Source of the DNA: a virus
Direction: 5' to 3' (one strand)
Virus record (IMG/VR): IMGVR_UViG_3300021964_000615
Location: 1-22,058 of that record
DNA length: 22,058 nt
A model generated the notes under the pieces. The model saw only the letters and a list, made by a program, of their open reading frames with translations, was not told the DNA's origin and made no database searches. The position numbers were made by a program, and so were the translations under genes. The first letter of the stretch is position 1, and each line of letters begins with the position of its first letter. Of the stretch, positions 1-9,451 are shown piece by piece.

Positions 1-3000
1 TAGTGGTGTAGATGGTTCAAGCGGAAGTAGTGGTTCATCTGGCTCATCTGGTACTTCTGGTAGAGATGGTGCTAGTGGTGAAGGTGGTACACCTGGTACT
101 TCTGGTTCAAGTGGAAGTAGTGGAAGTTCAGGTTCATCTGGCTCAAGTGGAAGTAGTGGAAGTAGTGGTTCATCTGGTTCAAGTGGAAGTAGTGGAAGTT
201 CTGGTTCATCGGGTTCTTCTGGTGTTGATGGGGCAGATGGTTTAATAGGTTCATCTGGTTCGGCGGGTTCTTCTGGTTCAAGTGGTTCATCTGGAAGTTC
301 AGGTTCAAGTGGTTCATCGGGTTCAAGCGGAACAAGCGGTACAAGTGGAACATCTGGTTCAAGTGGTTCAAGTGGAAGTAGTGGAACTGACGGTAGTGCT
401 GGTTCAAGCGGTTCATCAGGTTCATCTGGTTCAAGTGGTTCTGATGGTAATCCTGGCACCTCTGGAAGTAGTGGAAGTTCAGGTTCATCGGGCTCATCGG
501 GTTCATCGGGTTCAGATGGTTCATCTGGTAGTAGTGGAAGTAGTGGAAGTTCAGGTTCGTCTGGAAGTAGTGGAACGAGTGGAACATCTGGAACTTCTGG
601 AACATCGGGTACATCGGGTACATCTGGTTCAAGTGGGTCAAGTGGTTTACTTTCCCTAACTGGTAATACTGATAATGGTGTAATTACACTTAATGGTTCA
701 GCACCAAACGCAACGGTTGAATCAAATCTTACTTTTGATGGAACAACCCTAAACATAACAGGTAATCTGAATGTAACAGGTACTCAAACAATTGTGAATA
801 CCGAAACTATTCAGTTAGCAGATAATATTATTACTCTTAATTCAAACTTCACATCAGGTACTCCTTCGGAGAATGCTGGTATTGAAGTTTTAAGAGGTTC
901 ATCAGCAACTAAACAATTTATTTGGAATGAATCATCGGATAGATGGTACGCTGATTCACCATTACAAGTAAATGGTAGAATTTATTCAACGGATATAGAT
1001 ACTGGACAAGGTGCAACTGAGGTTTATTTAATGGACCAAAATGTTAGAAGTTCAGATTCTCCAACATTTAATAGATTAACTCTATCACAAGGAACTGGAA
1101 CGGCTCCTTTAACTGTTTCATCTACAACATTAGTATCAAACCTTAATGCTGATTTATTAGATGGTTTGCATTTACATACTGGTAGAAATAACGAAGCAAA
1201 TAAAGTAGTAAGAACCGATGGTAATGGATATGCTAACTTTGGTTGGATTAATACAACTTCGGGTAACACAACTGGTACAATTACAGATATCTATGTAAAT
1301 ACCAACGATGGATATATTAGAAAAGCAACTCCAGCTCACTTTAGAAGTCAAATATTAGATGGTACTTATACCCCATATGACCATATTCGTTCATTGGGAA
1401 CTCAAGCATTTACTAATGGTTCAAATCCAAATATAACAACTGCTCAAGTAATTTCCGAAATGGAAAGTGATGGAGCATTTGATTCATATAGTTCAGTATT
1501 TAAAACTTCTTGGAGTTATGCTGGAAATTACAATTTAACTGATGCTGGTAGATTTACTGAAACAGCAGGTTCATCTTGGATAACTTGGACTGATAATTCA
1601 TCGGATTCTACAAGAGGTAATATTACCGCATTAGCAATCGCACCAAACACTGGTGGTTCTGCCGGTAGAGTATTCATATATAATGACCAAGGTAGTAGTT
1701 ATGCACCTGGTTGGAGAGAAGTTTGGACTTCAACTTCAGATGGTGATGGTTCTGGATTAGATGCTGACCTTTGGGATGGATATCAATTCTCAGATTATTT
1801 AAATCAGGCGGTAAAAACAAATAGTACTGTAACCTTTGCTGGGTTAAATATGAACAATGGTAATATTACAAATGTAAATAATATTACAATAAATGACCCT
1901 GGACCTAATGAAGGTATTAATTGGAGTGGAGGTAATCTTTGGAAAATATATGAATCTCCTAATGATTTATCAACTAACTCAGCTGGTAATTTACAATTTG
2001 TAAGAAATAGTACAAGAGTAATGACTCTTGATACTTCGAATGATATGTTTGTTGCTTCAAATATTTACGCAACAAGATTCTACTCATCAGGTCAATCAAC
2101 ATATTACTTAGACCCAGATGGTACTTCAAACTTAAATGGATTGACTGTAAATGGTACTATTAATGGTTCTATTGATGCCGCAACAAGATTATCATCAAAT
2201 ACTGGTACTGAATCTGATAGTTTCCAATATTGGAACACAATTAATAACTCAACTTTAAATCCTGATACCAATTGGTGGTATGGGATGAGATTAGGACATG
2301 GTAACGCATCAACATATTATAGTGCAACATTAGCAATCAGTTTCTTCTCCGATGATATGAGATTTAGAAGATTACAAGCTGGTACATATCAAACATGGAG
2401 AACTATTGGACATGATGGAAATATTCCATATGCCTTTAGAATGAATCAAGATGTTCGTACAACCGATTCACCTACTTTTGCTGGATTGAATTTAGGAAAT
2501 GGTAATTTAAATACTGTTGAAAACATTTATTTAGATAACGCTATTTACAGTCAAGGTGATACGAACACTTACATGCAATTCCATGCGGCTGACCAATGGA
2601 GAGTTGTAACTGGTGGTAGTGAACGGTTGGAAGTAAACAACACAAATACAACATTAGCTACTAACTTACAAATCAACAGCCATGTTATCAATATGGATTT
2701 GAATAACATAAGTGATAATGCTATTGACCTTAGAGAAGTTCGGAGTAGTACATGGCCATTTATATTTGTATCAAACGCAGTTGGTAATGATAACGCATCT
2801 GGTTTTTGGGTAGGTAGTAATGGTTACCCTGATATGAGATTGAGAAGAGATAATAGTACAGTAAGAGCACTAATCTCATCTTGGGAAAGAAGTTATGTAA
2901 GTAATGGGTTCAGTATATCAGGTGGAACACTTGATATGAACAACAATGATATTGTTGGTGTAGACCAAATAATACATGAAGGTGATACTGATACTTACAT

Positions 3001-6000
3001 GCAGTTCCATGCATCAAACGAATGGAGAGTTGTAACTGGTGGTGGTGAAAGATTAGAAGTAAACAACACCAACACAACAGTTCAAAATAACTTAGTTGTT
3101 AATGGTTCTCTCACATTAAATGGTTCGGTTAACTTAGGTGATGATTACTCAATTGGTAAGTTTACTTATGTTTCAATTGGTGATTTGGGTGCTAGTGGAA
3201 CTCAAGCTCGTACCTTCGAAGTTGCTAGATTGGCAATGGATTACAATGATTGGAACGATGCTGGTACATTCGAAGTAGAATTGCATGAAGATTACTATGG
3301 TAGAGGTGATAGAAAAACTTATACTGTTTGGTGGGGATACAATAATGCTTGGCAAGTATATCTAACCGATAGTAGAGTTTGGGCTGATAATAGAATGCAG
3401 GTAAGAATTGGTTCTCCAGTAACTATTAGTGGTGATATCAGATATGTTCCTGTTTATGTAGATGTTAGATACTACGGACAGGTTGATGTAATGATTAAAA
3501 CCAATAAGACAGTACAATATACTGATAATACACCATCTGGCGGACAAGCTTACATTAACAAATCACCGGGTGCAACGAATATTTCAGATTTTACACCGGA
3601 TTCTGAAGTATTCCCAACAGCAAATAGTGGACAGATTGCAGTACCAAGAGTTAGATTCACATCTACTTCAGTTGGTGCATGGAATGTGATGCACTATGGT
3701 GGTGCGGTGAGTACTGGTGATTTCCAAGATTGGACAAACTCAACTGGTGAGATGAACATTATTCAGGTTAACAACTTGAACTCTGGATTCTCAAATCAAC
3801 CAACAGGTGTGTACACTTATGGTGGTGTGATGAGTTGGAGAACCGCAAACCATTCATTCCAATTATACGCAGCACACACTGGTGATTTAGCATACAAAAC
3901 TCAATGGAATAATGATAACTATTCTGGTTGGAGAAGAATCTTAGATTCTACAAACTATCCATACGCTGCGAATATGAACCAATATGTTCGTACAACTGAT
4001 AGTGTAACGTTTAACGAAATTTACAATAATGGTTGGTTTAGAAACAACCAAAGTGGTGAAGGTTTATACAACCAAGCAACTGGAGCACATTGGGTTTCAG
4101 ATGCAGATGCATCTTGGACTGCTAGAGATTCAGCATCTTCTATAAGAATTAGAATGAAAACTAATGGAAGTACCGAAAGAGGTTCTTTCTACGCAAATAG
4201 TTCTAATCAAATTGGTATTTTAGATACTGGTGGAAGTTGGGCAATTAGACACCAAAATGATTATGGTACTCAGTTCTATACTGATGGTACAACCGAAGAA
4301 TTTAGAGTTGGTAGAGATACTGTAAGTGGAAATTATGGTACAGTTGAAACCAAAACAACTAAAGGTGGTTGGGGTGGATACTCAATCAATGGTGGTTGGG
4401 TCTTTATGCATGACCATTCAAATGCCGCAGGTATCTACAATGATTATGAAAATGAGTGGGCTATCTTAATGTATAGAAACTCATATGTTAGATTACATTT
4501 TAATGGTGCGAATAAATTAGAAACTACCAATACCGGTATTAGTGTTCAAGGTGATGCTGTTGGTACTGGTACAATTGATTTCGATGGAAAATATCATATT
4601 TTAGGTACTTCATCAAATTGGGATTCAGTTGGACAAAACGCACAAACAAACCTACACTTCCAAGGACATCAGATGTTCTGGATTGGTGCGGGTAATGGTA
4701 CTTGGTTTACTGGAACAGCAAATACAAAATCACAAGCGTCTGGTTTAGCATCTGATGCAAATTACGCACATGATTTACTTCTTACAACTATGTATTCTGA
4801 TGCTAGTTACGATAGAGGTATTACATTTGCGGTATCAAACAATAACGATGAAAATAGTGGTTGGAGATTAGGTAAATGGCATAGTGGTAATGGTAGAACC
4901 ACATCTCTCTTAGCAGTAGATGGACAGATATTCGCTAAAGGTGGATATACTGATGAATATGATTACTACGCAAATGATTACTCATCTTACTACAATGATG
5001 GTAACGCTCATTGGGGTGGTGATAGTGGACAATTTAATAAACCATCAATTGTAGCATCAACTGCAATTCAGATTCAAAGTGGTAACGCTGGTACAAACTC
5101 TCGTAAACCACAAATCCAATTCCACCAATATGGATATGGTGGACCTAAGATTGAATACGATGGACCTGCTGATATCCTTAGATTCCAAGGTTCATCATCT
5201 CGATTGGATTGGGTTGAGTTTAACACTTCTGGTATTACTAATGGTTTAAGAATTAACTTTGACCAGGTTTACTCACCAGCAAGACCACTACAACTACAAT
5301 ATAGTTCAGGTCAAAACACTTACATTAATGGTGCAAGTGGTGGTAATGTGGGTATTGGGCATACAACTGCTTCACAAAGATTAGATGTAAATGGTTCGGT
5401 TATTATTAGAACTGACCTTTATATGGATAATGGTAGAATCTACGATGTAGAGGATATCTTCTTAAATGACCGGATTTACCACGATGGTGATACTAACACA
5501 TATATACAGTTCCATGCAGCTGACCAATGGAGAGTTGTAACTGGTGGTGGTGAAAGATTAGAAGTAAACAATGGTACAACTACTGTACAAAACAACTTAT
5601 ATGTAAATGGTAACCGAAACCGAATAGGTAATGGTAACGATGATAGAACTCACATCAATGATATGTTATATGTGGGTGCTACTGATAGTGGTGATTCTCA
5701 CTTCTACTTTGGTGAAGGTGGATACCACGATATTTCATATGGTGCACACTGGTATTGGGATAGTGGATACACTTGGTCTTGGTATATGAGAAATGCTGGT
5801 AGTGATACTCTAATGATGAGATACATTACCAACAATAATGCATATGTGTATTGGTATCGTCATTTCCATATGAACAATTACGATATCAATTATGTAAACC
5901 AATTACACTTTAACGCAAATGTTAGATTCTATGATGAAGGTAACGATTCTTATCTAAACTTTAAATTTGGTGATGCAAATACAGGTGGTATTAAATTCTA

Positions 6001-9000
6001 TACTGGTGGAAACACTAGAGCTGGATATCTTTATTCAGATGGAGCTGGTGCTAACTTCGGTTTATTAAATAGAGATGGACAGTGGGCAGTTAGAACAACG
6101 AATGTACAAACATCAATGTATTACGATGGTAGTGAAAAAATCTACACTCGTTCAGATGGTGTTTATGTAAATGGAAATATTTTTGCATCAAGATTCTATG
6201 ATACCAATACATCTTACTACTTAGACCCTGCATCTACTTCTTATTTAAATGATGTTAGAGTAAATATCTTATACGATAGAGAGTCTACTGGATATTATTG
6301 GCATGGTGGTTCTACTTCTCGTATGAATCAGGCTGAATTTATTGGTAGAGTTGTTATCGGTGGTAGATTTGATTACAACGCATACAACTCAGTATCATCC
6401 ACTAGATTACATTTCGGTGGAGGTAACTCTGATGCAAATGGTAACTACTATATTGGTACGAATCGGGAAAACTATGGTGGTAACTACTCTAAATTAGATT
6501 TAAGATGGCATACTGGTATCCGTATGGGTGCACAATCTGGTTATGGTGGTATCAGAATGTACAACAATGAGGATTTATCAACAATGTTATTCTCAGTTGG
6601 TAGAAGTTCTCAAGATGTTGAAGTTACTTACAACCTAAGAGTAGGTGGACAGAAAGCAATTAACTCTCGAAATATGCATGTTGGTTCATTTACCAACTTA
6701 GCAACTGCTGAAGATTGGGTAGTTCAAAATGGTTCTAATAACGCAGCATTGGGTGGTGGATTCGGACAGAATGGTGATGGTAACTCGGTACTGCAAGATT
6801 ACGACCCGTGGGGTAGACCTTCATTAGTTTGGAGAACATTAGGAAACGATACATCTTCAAACGCTGATGGTGGTTGGAACAAAGGTGTATCTAACTTAGA
6901 TGGTAATAAATCATATATGTATGTGGTTTATGTGAAGAGAGATTCTTCATCTACGAATGGTACTTACTACTTCGGTTGTAGTGGTGGTGAAACACTTAAT
7001 ATGAGTGGTTCGGCAAATGGTAACCCATATTTCCATGCATTTGGTATCGGTTCACTTCCGCAAGGAGTTTGGTGTTTGGCGATTGGATATGTGTACGCTA
7101 ACAATCACCCACAAACTTCATCTTTAGGTAGAGGTGGTGTTTGGAGATTAGATACAGGTCAGAAAATTAGTGGTTCTACTGATTATAAAATGAGATACAC
7201 TGGTACGAGAGGTCAAACTCATAGAACTTACTTGTACTACTCAACCGACCCAGCAGCTCACTTAAAATGGTGGGGACCTGGTGTATATGAAATCAATGGT
7301 AACGAACCAAACATCGAACAACTTTCTGGTAATAGAGTAAATCAGGGTAATGGTTTATGGTTCGATAACGCATCTGCTATTGTAATGCCTGCACGGAATG
7401 GTGGTACAATGAGATTAAGAACCAATACACATTGGGATTCTCAATCTGGTATCGATTACATTGGTTCAGCTGGTGAATTCAGAATGAGTTCGGATACTGG
7501 TAACTTGAACTTGAGAGTAGATGGTTGGATGTACAACTATGATGTAACTTACTCTCCTCGCTACTACGACCAGAATAGTACATCATACTACGCAGACCCT
7601 GCATCTACATCGTACTTTAACGATATGAGGGCAAATATCTACTATGATAGAGATAATACCTCATATTACGCTAACCCTGGTCAAACATCGTACTTCAATG
7701 ATATTAGAACAAATATCATTTACGATAGAGAGAATACTGCATACTACTTTGGTAGTGGACAGGGTGATGCTCGTGCAAATACAATGAGAGCGTGGAACTT
7801 CTACGCTGATGATTGGTTTAGAAACTACAACCAAAACGAAGGTCTATATAACCAATCAAGTGGTAATCACTGGTACTCATCTGGTGCATATTGGGCTATT
7901 GGTTATTCTGGTAGTGCTAAGGGTATTATTGTAAGAGATGGTTTCCAAGGTACTGTTAGGGGTTACTTCTACGCAGAAGATAACAACACTATTGGTTTAT
8001 TAGATTCAGATGGGACTTGGGCAGTAAGAGTAGTTCGTGATTCTTATGTAGAAATGCGAGATAACAACGAAGTAACCTTCAGAGTTGGACAAGGTGGTGT
8101 AGATGGTAACTATGGTACTGTTCAGACTCATGGTGGAGGTAAAGGTGGTTGGGAAGGATACTCAATTAATGGTAGATATGTGTTCATGTCAGCAGATAAT
8201 AATGGTGCTGGTATCTACAATGATATTGATAATGAGTGGATGGCTTATTTCAATAGAAATGGTAGTACCGAACTACATTGGAATGGTGCTAGACAAATGA
8301 ATACCGATTCTTATGGTATCTATGTAAGAGACCAAGTAAGAGCACAAGTTTACTATGACCACGATACTGGATACTATGGTAACTTTAACTCTACTTCTAG
8401 ATTTAATGCAACAATAACCAATACATCATACTTCGGGGTAGGTTCAAATAGAGGGTACGCACAGGGATATGGTACATACTCATCATCTTTACATAGAATA
8501 GCATACATATCCTTTGACTGGAATGCTAATTATAACTCATATACTAATCATGGTATCGCATCTACTTCTAATACTGGTGGATTCTCCGATAACATATCTA
8601 TTAACTCATATAATGATGTTAATATTAGATTAGATAGTAATAATAACAATACTAACTCTTATCTAAGAATACATGATAATGGTTCCGGTAATTCTCAGAA
8701 TGTAGCATATATTGGTAGAGAAAATGGTAATGCAATTGCATACTTCTACAATAGAGTATATGGTGCAACCTACTATGACCGGAATAATGGAAATTACTAC
8801 ACCAATCCAGCATCTACTTCTATAATGAACGAAATCCGTATAGATGCATTAATACGGCACAATGGTGATACGAATACCTACATGCAGTTCCATGCAGCTG
8901 ACCAATGGAGAGTTGTAACTGGTGGTAGTGAAAGATTAGAAGTTAATAACTCACAAATCTACGCTACTAGAGTATTTAGATGTACACAAGATGTAATTGC

Positions 9001-9433
9001 ATATTATTCTGATGAAAGATTAAAAACTAAAAAGGGTAGAATTGGAAATGCACTTTCTAAACTTCTTTCATTAGATGGTTTCTACTATGAAACTAATGAG
9101 TTAGCTAATTCAGTTGGATTTACCGAAGATGGATTACAAGTAGGTTTATCAGCACAACAGGTTAGAGATGTGATGCCTGAGGTAGTTCACTTAGCACCAT
9201 TTGATTCTGATTATGATGAAAATGGAAACCTATACTCTAAATCAGGTGAAGATTACTTAACTATCAAATACGATAGATTGGTTCCACTAATGATTGAAGG
9301 TATCAAAGACCAGCATAAATTGGTGAGTTGGAACAACTCTAAAGTGAAAGAATTAGAAGGTATTATTGAGAAACAACAAAACGAAATTGAAGAATTAAAA
9401 AACTTAGTAAAACAATTAATCAATAAAGGTTAA
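1..9433 (+). CDS. Giant tail fiber protein, 5' truncated, with collagen-like tract and C-terminal S74 self-cleaving chaperone
   Basis: The reading frame is open from base 2 to the TAA at 9431-9433 (3143 codons) and enters from outside the window, so the true start is not visible. A GTG at 794 is internal. Order of parts: 71 Gly-X-Y triplets (5-646); a fiber block with DNIITLNSN and NAGIEVLRG (about 800-900); motifs of the LDADLxDG and NQxVRTTDSPTF type (about 1025, 1140-1180, 1750-1830, 2440-2480, 3970-4010), typical of phage fibers; four GDTxTYxQFHA modules; a 169-aa duplicated module; VGIGHTTASQRLDVNGS near 5350; several YYxxPxxTSxxN repeats; and an S74 chaperone domain (9008-9433) ending in a coiled coil. 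Fibers of this kind trimerise and bind the host surface. The chaperone is normally cut off after folding. It lies upstream of sheath and tube genes, as expected for a tail module. Receptor and fold of the middle are unknown. Confidence 0.9.
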   Translation, partial: SGVDGSSGSSGSSGSSGTSGRDGASGEGGTPGTSGSSGSSGSSGSSGSSGSSGSSGSSGSSGSSGSSGSSGSSGVDGADGLIGSSGSAGSSGSSGSSGSSGSSGSSGSSGTSGTSGTSGSSGSSGSSGTDGSAGSSGSSGSSGSSGSDGNPGTSGSSGSSGSSGSSGSSGSDGSSGSSGSSGSSGSSGSSGTSGTSGTSGTSGTSGTSGSSGSSGLLSLTGNTDNGVITLNGSAPNATVESNLTFDGTTLNITGNLNVTGTQTIVNTETIQLADNIITLNSNFTSGTPSENAGIEVLRGSSATKQFIWNESSDRWYADSPLQVNGRIYSTDIDTGQGATEVYLMDQNVRSSDSPTFNRLTLSQGTGTAPLTVSSTTLVSNLNADLLDGLHLHTGRNNEANKVVRTDGNGYANFGWINTTSGNTTGTITDIYVNTNDGYIRKATPAHFRSQILDGTYTPYDHIRSLGTQAFTNGSNPNITTAQVISEMESDGAFDSYSSVFKTSWSYAGNYNLTDAGRFTETAGSSWITWTDNSSDSTRGNITALAIAPNTGGSAGRVFIYNDQGSSYAPGWREVWTSTSDGDGSGLDADLWDGYQFSDYLNQAVKTNSTVTFAGLNMNNGNITNVNNITINDPGPNEGINWSGGNLWKIYESPNDLSTNSAGNLQFVRNSTRVMTLDTSNDMFVASNIYATRFYSSGQSTYYLDPDGTSNLNGLTVNGTINGSIDAATRLSSNTGTESDSFQYWNTINNSTLNPDTNWWYGMRLGHGNASTYYSATLAISFFSDDMRFRRLQAGTYQTWRTIGHDGNIPYAFRMNQDVRTTDSPTFAGLNLGNGNLNTVENIYLDNAIYSQGDTNTYMQFHAADQWRVVTGGSERLEVNNTNTTLATNLQINSHVINMDLNNISDNAIDLREVRSSTWPFIFVSNAVGNDNASGFWVGSNGYPDMRLRRDNSTVRALISSWERSYVSNGFSISGGTLDMNNNDIVGVDQIIHEGDTDTYMQFHASNEWRVVTGGGERLEVNNTNTTVQNNLVVNGSLTLNGSVNLGDDYSIGKFTYVSIGDLGASGTQARTFEVARLAMDYNDWNDAGTFEVELHEDYYGRGDRKTYTVWWGYNNAWQVYLTDSRVWADNRMQVRIGSPVTISGDIRYVPVYVDVRYYGQVDVMIKTNKTVQYTDNTPSGGQAYINKSPGATNISDFTPDSEVFPTANSGQIAVPRVRFTSTSVGAWNVMHYGGAVSTGDFQDWTNSTGEMNIIQVNNLNSGFSNQPTGVYTYGGVMSWRTANHSFQLYAAHTGDLAYKTQWNNDNYSGWRRILDSTNYPYAANMNQYVRTTDSVTFNEIYNNGWFRNNQSGEGLYNQATGAHWVSDADASWTARDSASSIRIRMKTNGSTERGSFYANSSNQIGILDTGGSWAIRHQNDYGTQFYTDGTTEEFRVGRDTVSGNYGTVETKTTKGGWGGYSINGGWVFMHDHSNAAGIYNDYENEWAILMYRNSYVRLHFNGANKLETTNTGISVQGDAVGTGTIDFDGKYHILGTSSNWDSVGQNAQTNLHFQGHQMFWIGAGNGTWFTGTANTKSQASGLASDANYAHDLLLTTMYSDASYDRGITFAVSNNNDENSGWRLGKWHSGNGRTTSLLAVDGQIFAKGGYTDEYDYYANDYSSYYNDGNAHWGGDSGQFNKPSIVASTAIQIQSGNAGTNSRKPQIQFHQYGYGGPKIEYDGPADILRFQGSSSRLDWVEFNTSGITNGLRINFDQVYSPARPLQLQYSSGQNTYINGASGGNVGIGHTTASQRLDVNGSVIIRTDLYMDNGRIYDVEDIFLNDRIYHDGDTNTYIQFHAADQWRVVTGGGERLEVNNGTTTVQNNLYVNGNRNRIGNGNDDRTHINDMLYVGATDSGDSHFYFGEGGYHDISYGAHWYWDSGYTWSWYMRNAGSDTLMMRYITNNNAYVYWYRHFHMNNYDINYVNQLHFNANVRFYDEGNDSYLNFKFGDANTGGIKFYTGGNTRAGYLYSDGAGANFGLLNRDGQWAVRTTNVQTSMYYDGSEKIYTRSDGVYVNGNIFASRFYDTNTSYYLDPASTSYLNDVRVNILYDRESTGYYWHGGSTSRMNQAEFIGRVVIGGRFDYNAYNSVSSTRLHFGGGNSDANGNYYIGTNRENYGGNYSKLDLRWHTGIRMGAQSGYGGIRMYNNEDLSTMLFSVGRSSQDVEVTYNLRVGGQKAINSRNMHVGSFTNLATAEDWVVQNGSNNAALGGGFGQNGDGNSVLQDYDPWGRPSLVWRTLGNDTSSNADGGWNKGVSNLDGNKSYMYVVYVKRDSSSTNGTYYFGCSGGETLNMSGSANGNPYFHAFGIGSLPQGVWCLAIGYVYANNHPQTSSLGRGGVWRLDTGQKISGSTDYKMRYTGTRGQTHRTYLYYSTDPAAHLKWWGPGVYEINGNEPNIEQLSGNRVNQGNGLWFDNASAIVMPARNGGTMRLRTNTHWDSQSGIDYIGSAGEFRMSSDTGNLNLRVDGWMYNYDVTYSPRYYDQNSTSYYADPASTSYFNDMRANIYYDRDNTSYYANPGQTSYFNDIRTNIIYDRENTAYYFGSGQGDARANTMRAWNFYADDWFRNYNQNEGLYNQSSGNHWYSSGAYWAIGYSGSAKGIIVRDGFQGTVRGYFYAEDNNTIGLLDSDGTWAVRVVRDSYVEMRDNNEVTFRVGQGGVDGNYGTVQTHGGGKGGWEGYSINGRYVFMSADNNGAGIYNDIDNEWMAYFNRNGSTELHWNGARQMNTDSYGIYVRDQVRAQVYYDHDTGYYGNFNSTSRFNATITNTSYFGVGSNRGYAQGYGTYSSSLHRIAYISFDWNANYNSYTNHGIASTSNTGGFSDNISINSYNDVNIRLDSNNNNTNSYLRIHDNGSGNSQNVAYIGRENGNAIAYFYNRVYGATYYDRNNGNYYTNPASTSIMNEIRIDALIRHNGDTNTYMQFHAADQWRVVTGGSERLEVNNSQIYATRVFRCTQDVIAYYSDERLKTKKGRIGNALSKLLSLDGFYYETNELANSVGFTEDGLQVGLSAQQVRDVMPEVVHLAPFDSDYDENGNLYSKSGEDYLTIKYDRLVPLMIEGIKDQHKLVSWNNSKVKELEGIIEKQQNEIEELKNLVKQLINKG
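5..646 (+). repeat. Collagen-like Gly-X-Y tract, degenerate 9-nt tandem repeat
   Basis: Glycine codons fall every 9 bases from 5 to 644 without a break, giving 71 triplets. X-Y is mostly Ser-Ser or Thr-Ser, with occasional GRD, GAS, GEG, GTP, GVD, GAD, GLI, GTD, GSD and GNP. Proline is nearly absent (two triplets), unlike vertebrate collagen. At DNA level the unit is a degenerate GGT-TCA-TCT / GGA-AGT-AGT nonamer. Phage fibers often carry collagen-like rods, but how stable a Pro-poor version would be is unclear; a flexible or glycosylated spacer is an alternative. The tract continues leftwards out of the window. Confidence 0.9.
2555..2642 (+). repeat. Fiber GDT module, copy 1
   Basis: Encodes GDTNTYMQFHAADQWRVVTG followed by GSERLEVNN. 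It is one of four near-identical modules in the same frame of the fiber gene. This copy is the most divergent at DNA level (for example 'gaacggttggaa' where the others have 'gaaagattagaa'). Confidence 0.85.
2981..3068 (+). repeat. Fiber GDT module, copy 2
   Basis: Encodes GDTDTYMQFHASNEWRVVTG followed by GGERLEVNN. From the second half onward its DNA is almost identical to copy 3 (over 40 bases), although they lie about 2.5 kb apart. Confidence 0.85.
4034..4540 (+). repeat. Duplicated 169-aa fiber module, copy A
   Basis: Runs from WFRNNQSGEGLYNQ to the Gly-Ile before SVQGD. It shares landmarks in order with copy B: WFRN, GLYNQ, HW, FYA, IG-LD, W-A-R, FRVG, GNYGTV, KGGW-GYSING, VFM, AGIYND-ENEW, R-S---L-NGA and GI. 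Both copies are exactly 507 nt, so they align without gaps. A partial third relative (IKFYTGG...GLLNRDGQWAVR) lies near 5980-6110. Function unknown; probably a structural fiber domain. Confidence 0.8.
5486..5572 (+). repeat. Fiber GDT module, copy 3
   Basis: Encodes GDTNTYIQFHAADQWRVVTG followed by GGERLEVNN. Bases 5507-5565 match copy 4 (8885-8943) with a single difference (GGTGGT versus GGTAGT), which indicates recent duplication or gene conversion inside the gene. Confidence 0.85.
7814..8320 (+). repeat. Duplicated 169-aa fiber module, copy B
   Basis: Second copy of the module at 4034-4540, with equal length and the same order of landmarks, but diverged at many residues between them. Upstream it is preceded by YYxxPxxTSYFND repeats, whereas copy A is preceded by a VRTTDSVTF motif, so the module has been set in two different contexts. 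Confidence 0.8.
8864..8950 (+). repeat. Fiber GDT module, copy 4
   Basis: Encodes GDTNTYMQFHAADQWRVVTG followed by GSERLEVNN. It sits immediately before the C-terminal chaperone domain, so this module type marks the last fiber segment before the processing site. Confidence 0.85.
9008..9433 (+). other. S74 / endosialidase-type intramolecular chaperone domain of the fiber
   Basis: The last 141 residues begin with SDERLK, where the Ser codon is 9008-9010 and the Lys codon 9023-9025. In the endosialidase intramolecular chaperone family (Peptidase_S74) this Ser/Lys pair makes the autocatalytic cut just before the Ser. Further family features are GLSAQQVRDVMPEVV and YLTIKYDRLVPLMIEGIKDQ. The domain ends in a heptad-type coiled coil (KVKELEGIIEKQQNEIEELK), as in family members that hold the trimer during folding. 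The cleavage site is predicted after the Tyr-Tyr at 9002-9007. Confidence 0.88.
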
Positions 9434-9451
9434 TCTTTTTACTAATATAGT

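Noticed and set aside
72-641. Long open frame on the - strand and other + frames (12-245, 282-659) over the Gly-Ser tract
   Set aside because: The repeated GGT/TCA/AGT codons lack stops in several frames by composition. The + frame starting at base 2 runs on into the fiber gene and explains the region.
5-646. CRISPR-like array or noncoding satellite
   Set aside because: Units are 9 nt with no spacers and preserve a Gly-X-Y reading frame.
794-9433. Independent fiber gene starting at GTG 794
   Set aside because: The same frame is open upstream to the window edge and encodes the collagen-like tract and the conserved block before LADNIITLNSN. GTG 794 is an internal valine.
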